In this document: piece after piece, positions 28,890 to 36,075 of the stretch
Layout of the letters: each line of letters begins with the position of its first letter
Numbering within the stretch: the stretch's first letter is position 1
Assembly: GCA_958295945.1 (NCBI GenBank)
Contig: OY282386.1
Location: 1,239,371 to 1,303,370 of the forward strand
Length of the DNA stretch: 64,000 nt
Direction: 5' to 3'
Source: Candidatus Poribacteria bacterium
GTDB taxonomy: Bacteria > Poribacteria > WGA-4E > WGA-3G
Made by a program: the position numbers and the translations under genes
Notes under the pieces: model-generated
What the model was told of the DNA's origin: nothing
What the model saw: the letters and a program-made list of their open reading frames with translations, nothing else
The model's database searches: none

Positions 28890-28918
28890 TTGACAAAAAT
28901 AACAAAAATTAATATAAT
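28890..28918 (+). promoter_or_regulatory. Near-consensus sigma-70 promoter
   Basis: TTGACA (28890-28895), exactly 17 bases, then TATAAT (28913-28918). It is the best promoter match in the window. Transcription would begin near 28925, giving a leader of about 155 nt before the gene at 29080. Confidence 0.85.
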
Positions 28919-28926
28919 ACCAAATA

Positions 28927-29005
28927 CGTCTAAAGGTACATCAACATGGGTACCCTTTCACTAAAATTTAATTTTAGATGTACGCTTTAGACGGCAGGGG
29001 TACCC
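28927..29005 (+). promoter_or_regulatory. Structured 5' leader with a 16-bp stem and two GGGTACCC palindromes
   Basis: CGTCTAAAGGTACATC (28927-28942) pairs with GATGTACGCTTTAGACG (28977-28993) through 16 base pairs and one bulged base, starting about 2 nt after the predicted transcript start. The loop and the 3' flank each carry the palindrome GGGTACCC (28948-28955 and 28998-29005). These could be paired operator sites or mutually exclusive RNA stems. No known riboswitch class is recognised. Confidence 0.6.
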
Positions 29006-29079
29006 GTTCCTTTTAAATGGACGGATACACAAACCGCTATACCATGATCACGTATAGCACAGATCAAAGGAAATTATAA

Positions 29080-29739
29080 ATGACACGTGGCATTTATACG
29101 AAATGGATAATCGGTGCAGTGTTTATACTGCTTATCGTTGCAACTGGATGCATTCTATATTACCAACAGACAACCGCAGCCGATAAACAGGCAGCAGCAC
29201 AAGCCGATAAACTACTGGAAACGTGGAAAGCCAACAAAACAAAGCCACCAACACCAGCAGAACCAGAGTCAACCAAACCAACTGCGGAAAACAGCACGCC
29301 AACCGCAGAGAAACCAACAACCGATGAAGAAGTCGCAACTACAGAAATAGGTATACAAAACGTTTCACCTTTCGGACTCGGACCCTATCCAAAAGTTCCA
29401 GAGGAATGGAATGAGCCGAATCTATGGGAAGAATGCGATACAATTGAAGCAGAATTATTGGAACGGGTGTGCATCATAATGCACAACGAAGGGAAACGCT
29501 ATTCAAGTATAGGTATGGAGGCGGATGGATTGATTACTGTTGTTGAACGCGGCACCGTCATTGTGCAATGGGAAACAGCACCTGATGGCACACAACGTAT
29601 CTGGAGGGTCTTGGCAGATCCAAAGGATTTACCGCAAGGTATATACACGAGCTTAAGCCATTTCCCAACTCATCTAAATGTTGTCAATCGTGAAGATGTC
29701 GCGATTGACCCTTACGAATACTTAGGTATAGAGAGATAA
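29080..29739 (+). CDS. Single-pass membrane-anchored protein with Pro/Thr/Glu linker, unknown domain
   Basis: The protein is 219 aa. A transmembrane anchor (WIIGAVFILLIVATGCILYY) is followed by a disordered linker, residues about 33-90, repeating TPAEPE and PTAE-like units. A compact C-terminal domain of about 120 residues follows, containing FGLGPYPKVPEEW, then MEADGLITVVERGTVIVQW and HLNVVNREDVAIDPYEY. The family is not recognised. It is driven by the strong promoter and structured leader just upstream. It lies 13 bases before the next gene, so the two form an operon. The 5' half is unusually rich in A and C on the coding strand. Confidence 0.7.
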   Translation: MTRGIYTKWIIGAVFILLIVATGCILYYQQTTAADKQAAAQADKLLETWKANKTKPPTPAEPESTKPTAENSTPTAEKPTTDEEVATTEIGIQNVSPFGLGPYPKVPEEWNEPNLWEECDTIEAELLERVCIIMHNEGKRYSSIGMEADGLITVVERGTVIVQWETAPDGTQRIWRVLADPKDLPQGIYTSLSHFPTHLNVVNREDVAIDPYEYLGIER

Positions 29740-29752
29740 GGAGATTCTATCC

Positions 29753-30568
29753 ATGAAAAAGCTTACTTTTTTATTTTCAATTGCCATTTTGTTCAGTATT
29801 ACTTGCGTTATCGCAGTTTCTCATCATGAAAAGAAAAATCGGTATGATGATAGGATGCAGTTAGTGATAAGCATTACTTACGATCCTTATTACTTAGTGA
29901 GTTCCCTTATATTTGAATCGGTAGATCGAACAGGTACAGATGCCGAAGGTCCGTTGTATAGCACCGCTAGTACCTGGTCAGGACTGTGTGATGGTGGCTA
30001 TAGCTGGTACACGACAAGTATATATACTGACTATAATAACCCGCCTTCTTGTTGGCCAGAAAACCGTAGATGGACAGACAATAGCCTTGCGTGGGAAACG
30101 AAGGATTATGACGAAAGATTTGCTGTCAGTAGCTACGCGTATGTTTCTTGCAACACAGATTATAATCGATACAAAACAACGTATGACTTGTATGCTGAAG
30201 TCCACAGTGACTTTACATGGCCAAACATTCGGCATGTGCATCCACCACATCCACGTAAAGGCTACTTCTCTGACTCTGTCTATCGATGGGGTGATACTGC
30301 CCCAGAAGGTGGTTGGAAGTATAAGCTTGAACAGTCTACCCTCGTTGCCACTGCTTCTGCTGATGGGAAACACCCTTCCTCAGGAGAGACACACTCAACA
30401 TCGGCTGAAGCACCAGAAAATGCAAATATAATAGATGTCGTTTGTGACCATTGTGATGACGCGGGTTGTTCTAAATGCAATCCTCATAGGGTGGATCAAG
30501 ATCTAACGCCGAATTGCGATGACTGCACAGATGGAAGTTATTACTGTCCAAACGCCAGCGCGCATTGA
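29753..30568 (+). CDS. Exported protein with Trp/Tyr-rich body and CxxC-rich tail
   Basis: The protein is 271 aa. A signal peptide (LTFLFSIAILFSITCVIAV) is followed by about 160 residues rich in Tyr, Trp and Ser, with repeated acidic-aromatic phrases such as CDGGYSWYTTSIYTDY and AVSSYAYVSCNTDY. The C-terminal 45 residues carry four CxxC-type pairs (VCDHCDDAGCSKC, later NCDDC and YYC), as in zinc-ribbon or DnaJ-like Cys clusters. In an exported protein they could instead form disulfides. No family is recognised. It is the second gene of an operon and ends before a bidirectional terminator. Confidence 0.7.
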   Translation: MKKLTFLFSIAILFSITCVIAVSHHEKKNRYDDRMQLVISITYDPYYLVSSLIFESVDRTGTDAEGPLYSTASTWSGLCDGGYSWYTTSIYTDYNNPPSCWPENRRWTDNSLAWETKDYDERFAVSSYAYVSCNTDYNRYKTTYDLYAEVHSDFTWPNIRHVHPPHPRKGYFSDSVYRWGDTAPEGGWKYKLEQSTLVATASADGKHPSSGETHSTSAEAPENANIIDVVCDHCDDAGCSKCNPHRVDQDLTPNCDDCTDGSYYCPNASAH

Positions 30569-30654
30569 GAATCACAATCTTCTATCACCTTACAGGCAGG
30601 GAACCGACTCGGTTATCTATCTATTTTGTTTTAACTTGACACCCTAACTAATAC

Positions 30655-30700
30655 AATAGAAAAGTCAAGTAACCACCCACAGTTACTTGACTTTTCTATT
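30655..30700. terminator. Bidirectional intrinsic terminator between convergent genes
   Basis: A perfect 19-bp stem (AATAGAAAAGTCAAGTAAC and its complement) surrounds an 8-base loop CACCCACA. The stem ends are A/T-rich, giving U-tracts on both strands. It separates the exported-protein operon from the Rep gene, whose stop is 19 bases away. Confidence 0.8.
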
Positions 30701-30718
30701 ACAAACAAAAACTATTAG

Positions 30719-31942
30719 CTACTTACGATAACCTTCCCAATTCCGATTAACATTTTGCAAATCAGATGCAACAGACGCAGACTCTTCCATCGCAGCCATA
30801 CCAAGACGCATACGACGATCATATTCCTCTTTATCCATAAAAACAGAACGACGATAATTGAACTGAATAACAAGATCATACCAGTGGGCAGCAAGACCCG
30901 AAGAATTACGATGCCTCGACCAGTCAAGATTTTCAGGAACTATCAACAAATTCCTACGATGTTTCAATTTCTCAAGACATTCATTGTCTTTACACCATAT
31001 CTTATAACCCGAATCCAACGTCAGAAAACGATCAGACGGAACACTCTTTTCAACAGTAAATAAATACTTGGGACGCGCAACAAACTTAAGAGCATCAGAA
31101 TCAGACATACGAATCGTTGATTGTGCCTGTTTAGACTTATTCACTAACGCACGCAAACGCTTCAAACCCGTACCATCATAAACAGCCCAACGACGCACCT
31201 TGTCACCTTCCTTCAAACCAAGCCACTTTAAATTATAATCTTTCATGAAAGCAGACCAACCAAATTGAGAAGACATAATTCGCGTCGTTTGAGACTCCTT
31301 CGAAATATACTTCGTAATATAACAGTCAACACCACTATTGAACACACGAGAGACCTTGTAACCATGTTCAGGATGCACACGGAAATTATTACGATACCAG
31401 TAATCCTTACAATAAGACTCAATCGCTCGATACACTTCTGGATCATCACTATCAATAAATAAAATTATATTACCATGTAGACGCGTATCAGAACCCACAT
31501 TGCCATAGCGATTCTTTTCATCAAAAGAACCTTCATAAGTAACCACATACTTGAAAGTAACACCATGAGAACGCTTCATCTCAAGAGACAACGCTTTTAA
31601 CATACGCTTCACTTGACCACGAAACTGCTTTAAAGGGACATAGTCTTCAGGACTCATCGTAACCACGTGCCACTGAATCATGTGACCACGGTTAACGTCA
31701 TATTCTTCTGTCATCGCAGACAGACGTTGAACCCACTTCATTTGCTTACGCTCCAACGCTTCATTTTTACAAATATCACACTTACCACAGCCAACACGAA
31801 TTACAGGTTTACGAAAACCTTTCTCAACTTTATGATTAGTACGTATAAAAAAGCCCTTTTCGCATTCAGAAAACTTAAAACTTACCGTCGGCAAACCGTA
31901 ATTAATTGGTACATCTATCTGATCTATGAAAATTTTATGCAA
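30719..31942 (-). CDS. Microvirus-type rolling-circle replication initiator (VP4/Rep-like)
   Basis: The protein is 407 aa; only a TTG start at 31942 is available after an upstream in-frame stop. It shows the gokushovirus VP4 pattern. An N-terminal cysteine cluster with GCGKCDICKNEALERK is followed by a metal-site strand RLHGNIILFI and the catalytic-tyrosine helix VDCYITKYISKE. The second residue of the HUH pair is Asn here (HGN), a departure from the usual HxH. Such proteins nick and restart single-stranded DNA phage replication. The coding strand is about three-quarters G+T in places, unlike neighbouring genes. No capsid or pilot genes are present nearby. Confidence 0.8.
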   Translation of the reverse strand: MHKIFIDQIDVPINYGLPTVSFKFSECEKGFFIRTNHKVEKGFRKPVIRVGCGKCDICKNEALERKQMKWVQRLSAMTEEYDVNRGHMIQWHVVTMSPEDYVPLKQFRGQVKRMLKALSLEMKRSHGVTFKYVVTYEGSFDEKNRYGNVGSDTRLHGNIILFIDSDDPEVYRAIESYCKDYWYRNNFRVHPEHGYKVSRVFNSGVDCYITKYISKESQTTRIMSSQFGWSAFMKDYNLKWLGLKEGDKVRRWAVYDGTGLKRLRALVNKSKQAQSTIRMSDSDALKFVARPKYLFTVEKSVPSDRFLTLDSGYKIWCKDNECLEKLKHRRNLLIVPENLDWSRHRNSSGLAAHWYDLVIQFNYRRSVFMDKEEYDRRMRLGMAAMEESASVASDLQNVNRNWEGYRK

Positions 31943-32145
31943 TTTATCTTTAGTTCATCGCGTACCCATAATCAGAGACTCCAAGAATCAAAGAATAAGA
32001 CTCCAAAAAAATAACAAGAAAAATAATAAGTGCTATAAACCCTTACGGTTATCAAGTTGTGTCAAATAAACACTATAGACGCACATTGTTCTGAGTATCT
32101 GCCCCTTAGTTTTGCATACTCCTTTGCCGATAAACATTGCCACCT

Positions 32146-32259
32146 TTAATTACTGACTTTTGAGACGCGTCCCTCTGTGAACGCAATATCTTTTTGTTCA
32201 TGGATACCTTGTGCGGGATCAATTAAAGTTCCGTCTTTGATGACTAAATCGTAGTTCAT
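32146..32259 (-). pseudogene. N-terminal remnant of an amidohydrolase gene
   Basis: Thirty-seven codons starting at the ATG at 32259 read MNYDLVIKDGTLIDPAQG, then IHEQKDIAFTEGRVSKVS. That is the standard first strand pair of dihydroorotase/amidohydrolase-family metal hydrolases. The frame then stops, with no metal-binding HxH motif or any later part of the gene. The start overlaps the stop of the upstream MNT-HEPN gene as ATGA, so the two were once coupled. The abrupt end near 32146 may mark an edge of inserted DNA carrying the Rep gene. Confidence 0.75.
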
Positions 32260-33017
32260 GAGTTATTCTTCTCATTTTCTTCAGTAGGTAGTTTTAATTC
32301 TGCGCGAACTTCTTGACGTATCATTTCACATGTTTGCATCGCCTTCTCTGCATCTTCTGCAGATGGCGAAGGACCTACATATCGGGTTTCAACTGCATGT
32401 TTTGAGAGTTTTGAAATATTTACTTTCCAAGCACGCCAAGTTGGAATAGTTGGTAGGATCAAGTTTAACAATTCCTCTAAATTGTGTGTCCTTGGAATTG
32501 GTATATTCATTTGTTGAAGGCAGGCTTTTAGGTATTTTTCTACGCATTGTTGAGCATGGAAACACATACCGTTACGCATCGCAAGCTGCTCTCGTTGGAT
32601 CAATTTTGCTATTGCATAATCTTCCTCAGCTAATTCAATCCACTCTAATGTTAATGGATTCATTTCACTAATCTCTTTTTTATATGGTTTAAAATAATAA
32701 TTTTCAGATTCATAAAGCACAACTCCCTTTTCAGTAACCTCGCGTAAAAACCAATCGTTATGCGAAATGCGATACGCAATCTCCTCTGGTGAACGCACAA
32801 GAAGGTCCATACTGAACCGATGCGGAATCCGTTTGCGTATCTCTACTGCTTTGGCTCGCGTTTCCGAATTTGCCACCGGCATCACGACCAGCAGATCAAC
32901 ATCCGAATATTCCTTCGGAGTTCCGTAAGCATAAGAACCGTAGAGGATAACTTGTAGCGGTTTGAACTCACGCACGATGTCATCGCATATAGTTTGAATA
33001 TCTTTACGACTAACCAT
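32256..33017 (-). CDS. MNT-HEPN fusion protein, copy 1
   Basis: The protein is 253 aa. Residues 1-110 are a minimal nucleotidyltransferase with the complete site YGSYAYGTPKEYSDVD then LLVV (GS then DxD), and HRFSMDLLVRSPEE supplies the third acidic residue. Residues about 125-245 are a PF05168-type HEPN domain (MCFHAQQCVEKYLKAC, THNLEELL). In two-gene systems such pairs act as toxin and AMP-adding antitoxin; here they are fused. No Rx4-6H RNase motif is visible in the HEPN half. Its HEPN helix 1 differs from copies 2 and 3. Confidence 0.88.
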   Translation of the reverse strand: MVSRKDIQTICDDIVREFKPLQVILYGSYAYGTPKEYSDVDLLVVMPVANSETRAKAVEIRKRIPHRFSMDLLVRSPEEIAYRISHNDWFLREVTEKGVVLYESENYYFKPYKKEISEMNPLTLEWIELAEEDYAIAKLIQREQLAMRNGMCFHAQQCVEKYLKACLQQMNIPIPRTHNLEELLNLILPTIPTWRAWKVNISKLSKHAVETRYVGPSPSAEDAEKAMQTCEMIRQEVRAELKLPTEENEKNNS

Positions 33018-33088
33018 TATCTCTATCCTTTAACAAATTAAATCTGGAATAATAATGATCTTGTTTCTTGATTAACAAAGTGTCATTT

Positions 33089-33841
33089 TCAAGAATCTGT
33101 TTCATCAATCGGTAGATTAAGTTGTATACGAACAGCTTCGCGCACTTTCTCACAAGTTTCCATTGAACGTTCTACATCATTATCTGAAGGAGAGTCTGCG
33201 AGATAACGCGTTTCAACGGCAAATTCAGATAAATCTGATAACTCAGACTTCCATTTCTTCCACTCTGGAATGGTCGGTAGTATTAAATCCAATAGTTGAG
33301 TTAAATTGTGTGTTCTTATGATAGGGATATCCATCTCTTGTAGCCAGGCTTTCAGATATTTTTCAACACATTGTTGAGCAAGGAAACAAATTACATGGTT
33401 TACCGGATTTGGTCCACGATATAATTGCGTTGCTGCTAAAAAATCACCTTCTGCTCTTTCTACCCACTCTAAAGTTAAAGGATTCATCTGTGTATTCTCT
33501 TTTTTGTGTGGTTTGAGATAGAAATTTTCAGATTCATAAAGCACCTCACCCTTTTCAGTAACCTCGCGCAGAAACCAATCGTTGTGGGAAATGCGATATG
33601 CGATATCTTCTGGTGAACGCACTATAAGGTCCATACTGAACCGATGCGGAATCCGTTTGCGTATCTCTGCCGCGTGGGCTCGCGCCTCCGAATTTGCTAC
33701 CGGCATTATGACTAACAGATCAACATCTGAATACTCCTTCGGAGTTCCGTAAGCATACGAACCGTAGAGGATAACCTGAAGGGGTTTGAATTCATGCACG
33801 ATGTCATCGCATGTAGCTTGAATATCTTTGCGTCTAACCAT
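33089..33841 (-). CDS. MNT-HEPN fusion protein, copy 2
   Basis: The protein is 250 aa. The nucleotidyltransferase half is nearly identical to copies 1 and 3 (GSYAYGTPKEYSDVD, FSMDLIVRSPED). The HEPN half has ICFLAQQCVEKYLKAW and THNLTQLLDLILPTI. Compared with copy 3 it differs mainly in one patch around residues 137-150 (GDFLAATQLYRGPNPVN). The three genes run in the same direction with separate short leaders, so they arose by tandem duplication. Confidence 0.88.
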   Translation of the reverse strand: MVRRKDIQATCDDIVHEFKPLQVILYGSYAYGTPKEYSDVDLLVIMPVANSEARAHAAEIRKRIPHRFSMDLIVRSPEDIAYRISHNDWFLREVTEKGEVLYESENFYLKPHKKENTQMNPLTLEWVERAEGDFLAATQLYRGPNPVNHVICFLAQQCVEKYLKAWLQEMDIPIIRTHNLTQLLDLILPTIPEWKKWKSELSDLSEFAVETRYLADSPSDNDVERSMETCEKVREAVRIQLNLPIDETDS

Positions 33842-33932
33842 TAACTCTATCCTATATCAAGCAGAAATGAGTTTATATTAGACATTATGCCGATTTAATT
33901 GTCCAATGTTGCTTCATTCACAGGCGTGGCGT

Positions 33933-33997
33933 GTAGGGGCGGGGTTTCCCCGCCCGACTGGAATACCCGTGGACGGGCGGGGAAACCCCGCCCCTAC
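33933..33997. repeat. Large GC-rich hairpin between MNT-HEPN copies
   Basis: GTAGGGGCGGGG-TTT-CCCCGCCC is followed by GGGCGGGG-AAA-CCCCGCCCCTAC. Each half folds alone, and the two halves also pair with each other. It is far more GC-rich than its surroundings. It belongs to the family of variable-stem GTAGG...CCTAC hairpins in this window. Confidence 0.7.
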
Positions 33998-34070
33998 GAT
34001 GTTCACAGGGGACGTTGATTAATTCATTATAATGTCTATTTATCGTGTTTCCTGACCTTCTTATATCGTT

Positions 34071-34823
34071 TTAGGAATCTGTTTCAGCAATCGGTAGATT
34101 AAGTTGTATACGAACAACTTCGCGTACTTTCTCACAAGTTTCCATTGAACGTTCTACATCATCATCTGAAGGCGAGTCTGCCAGATAACGCGTTTCAACG
34201 GCAAATTCAGATAGATCTGATAACTCAGACTTCCATGCCTTCCACTCTGGAATAGTCGGTAATATTAAATCCAATAGTTGAGTTAAATTGTGTGTTCTTA
34301 TGATAGGGATGTTCATCTCTTGTAGCCATGCTTTCAGATATTTTTCAACACATTGCTGAGCAAGGAAGCAAATTACATGGTTTACCGGATTATTGCCTTG
34401 TTGATTTTCCTTTGCAACTGTGTAATCACCTTCTGCTCTTTCTACCCACTCTAAAGTTAAAGGATTCATCTGTGTATTCTCTTTTTTGTGTGGTTTGAGA
34501 TAGAAATTTTCAGATTCATAAAGCACCTTACCCTTTTCAGTAACCTCGCGCAGAAACCAATCGTTATGGGAAATGCGATATCCTATATCTTCTGGTGAAC
34601 GCACTATAAGGTCCATACTGAACCGATGCGGAATCCGTTTGCGTATCTCTGCCGCTTGGGCTCGCGTCTCCGAATTTGCTACCGGCATTACCACTAACAG
34701 ATCAACATCTGAATACTCCTTCGGGGTTCCGTAAGCATAAGAACCATAGAGGATAACTTGTAGCGGTTTGAATTCACGCACGATGTCATCGCATGTGGCT
34801 TGAATATCTTTACGACTAACCAT
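34071..34823 (-). CDS. MNT-HEPN fusion protein, copy 3
   Basis: The protein is 250 aa from the second of two adjacent ATGs. It has the same layout as the other copies: nucleotidyltransferase site GSYAYGTPKEYSDVD and HEPN with VICFLAQQCVEKYLKAW. The patch that differs reads GDYTVAKENQQGNNPVN. The C-terminal tail LNLPIAETDS matches copy 2 except for one residue. It is first in transcription order of the three. Confidence 0.88.
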   Translation of the reverse strand: MVSRKDIQATCDDIVREFKPLQVILYGSYAYGTPKEYSDVDLLVVMPVANSETRAQAAEIRKRIPHRFSMDLIVRSPEDIGYRISHNDWFLREVTEKGKVLYESENFYLKPHKKENTQMNPLTLEWVERAEGDYTVAKENQQGNNPVNHVICFLAQQCVEKYLKAWLQEMNIPIIRTHNLTQLLDLILPTIPEWKAWKSELSDLSEFAVETRYLADSPSDDDVERSMETCEKVREVVRIQLNLPIAETDS

Positions 34824-34904
34824 CATGAAATCCTTATGTAGGATGAAGGGAGAAGCATGTTTTCAATGCCAGTATCTTGTTATTCGACTAATTCAATTTG
34901 CGAA

Positions 34905-35855
34905 TTATGCATTGGGTGCTACATCAGGATTTGCCAATTGATTAATATATGCTTCTTGGTAAGTCTCCCAATTTTCAGTTGGGGGAATATCAAAAAGACC
35001 GGATGTCCACACATCGGGTTTAATCTGAATCCGCATCAACATATCCCGGGCATTCAGATAACGGCAATAATCGTCAATACTCTCTATGGTGACATTTTTG
35101 TTGAGAAGTGTTTGAAGCCATTCACGGCACGGATAACGTGCATCCATATCTGCTAATGGCAGCAATTTACCACTATATTTCAAAATCTCCACACCGTTGA
35201 GGACATACGTTTTGCTGATGGTGGTGCCTTCATGCCGTTCGTTATACAGCGGATCAAATCGTTTTATCAATGACTTAACCGTATTGGTGTCAGAATTTGT
35301 TTCAATCCATGTCTCCGTTTCAACATGTATGTTTTCAGCGTGGTGCTCAAAACCTTCCTTGAGTTCATCCATCCGTTCACGTATTCCGTCAACCCAATCT
35401 TCAGATTTGTCCTTATACTCATCTACTTGGGCACGCATTCTTTCAATTTGTTCTTCAACAGATTCTGACTTATGTTCAGTCTGTTCACGTATTCTTTCAA
35501 TCTGTTCTTCAGCATGTTCTCTGGTCCGCTCAAGTTGCTCGTTGATTCTTTCAACTTGTTCCTCAATGTTACGCTCGTATTCTTCAGACTCGTCATGTAT
35601 CTTCTGAACTTGTTCTTCAACATTTCTATGGTGTTCTTCTAATGCTTCATGTAGTCTTCGAATCTGTTCTTCAGCAGATTCAGATTCTTGTTCAATTTCA
35701 TGATGAATTCTTTCAACCTGTTCTTCTGCTGTTCTGGTATATTCCTCTAATTCATGATGAATTCTTTCTACCGATTCATCAAGAGTCCTTTCAGATTCCC
35801 CTAATTGATTATGGATTTTACTTATTAGTTCTTCTGCCTGTTCAAAAATATCCAT
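34905..35855 (-). CDS. Helical-repeat protein: nine 18-residue repeats plus a unique C-terminal domain
   Basis: The protein is 316 aa. Residues of roughly 12-175 are nine consecutive 18-residue units of the form (V/I)xRIHxELEExxxxAEEQ with no gaps, for example VERIHHELEEYTRTAEEQ. They are rich in Glu, Arg, His and Gln. Eighteen residues equal five turns of an ideal alpha helix, so the hydrophobic stripe runs straight. This favours a rigid single helix or an untwisted coiled coil over a heptad coil. The C-terminal 140 residues form a separate domain (SKTYVLNGVEILKYSGKL, then WLQTLLNKNVTIESIDDY) that I do not recognise. Confidence 0.75.
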   Translation of the reverse strand: MDIFEQAEELISKIHNQLGESERTLDESVERIHHELEEYTRTAEEQVERIHHEIEQESESAEEQIRRLHEALEEHHRNVEEQVQKIHDESEEYERNIEEQVERINEQLERTREHAEEQIERIREQTEHKSESVEEQIERMRAQVDEYKDKSEDWVDGIRERMDELKEGFEHHAENIHVETETWIETNSDTNTVKSLIKRFDPLYNERHEGTTISKTYVLNGVEILKYSGKLLPLADMDARYPCREWLQTLLNKNVTIESIDDYCRYLNARDMLMRIQIKPDVWTSGLFDIPPTENWETYQEAYINQLANPDVAPNA

Positions 35856-35949
35856 GTGATTTCCCTCCAGTCATGGTATTTATTGACAATTATAGTAAAG
35901 TTTAGAATTAAGAAGACATTTCAATGCACTTGCAATTACCACAAGTCCC

Positions 35950-36051
35950 GTAGGGGCGAGGTTTCCTCGCCCTCTGAGGCGTGTCCTATTAATTGTCCAT
36001 TCCACTATAAATTACTCCTAATTGTAGGCACACACAATGCATGCCTACAAT
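35950..36051. repeat. Two hairpins upstream of the helical-repeat gene
   Basis: GTAGGGGCGAGG-TTT-CCTCGCCC lies at 35950-35972. At 36017-36051 the perfect 12-bp stem TAATTGTAGGCA encloses an 11-base loop and closes with TGCCTACAATTA. The gap 35856-36075 holds nothing else recognisable. Confidence 0.65.
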
Positions 36052-36075
36052 TACAACAATCCTTGAGTAATCAGT

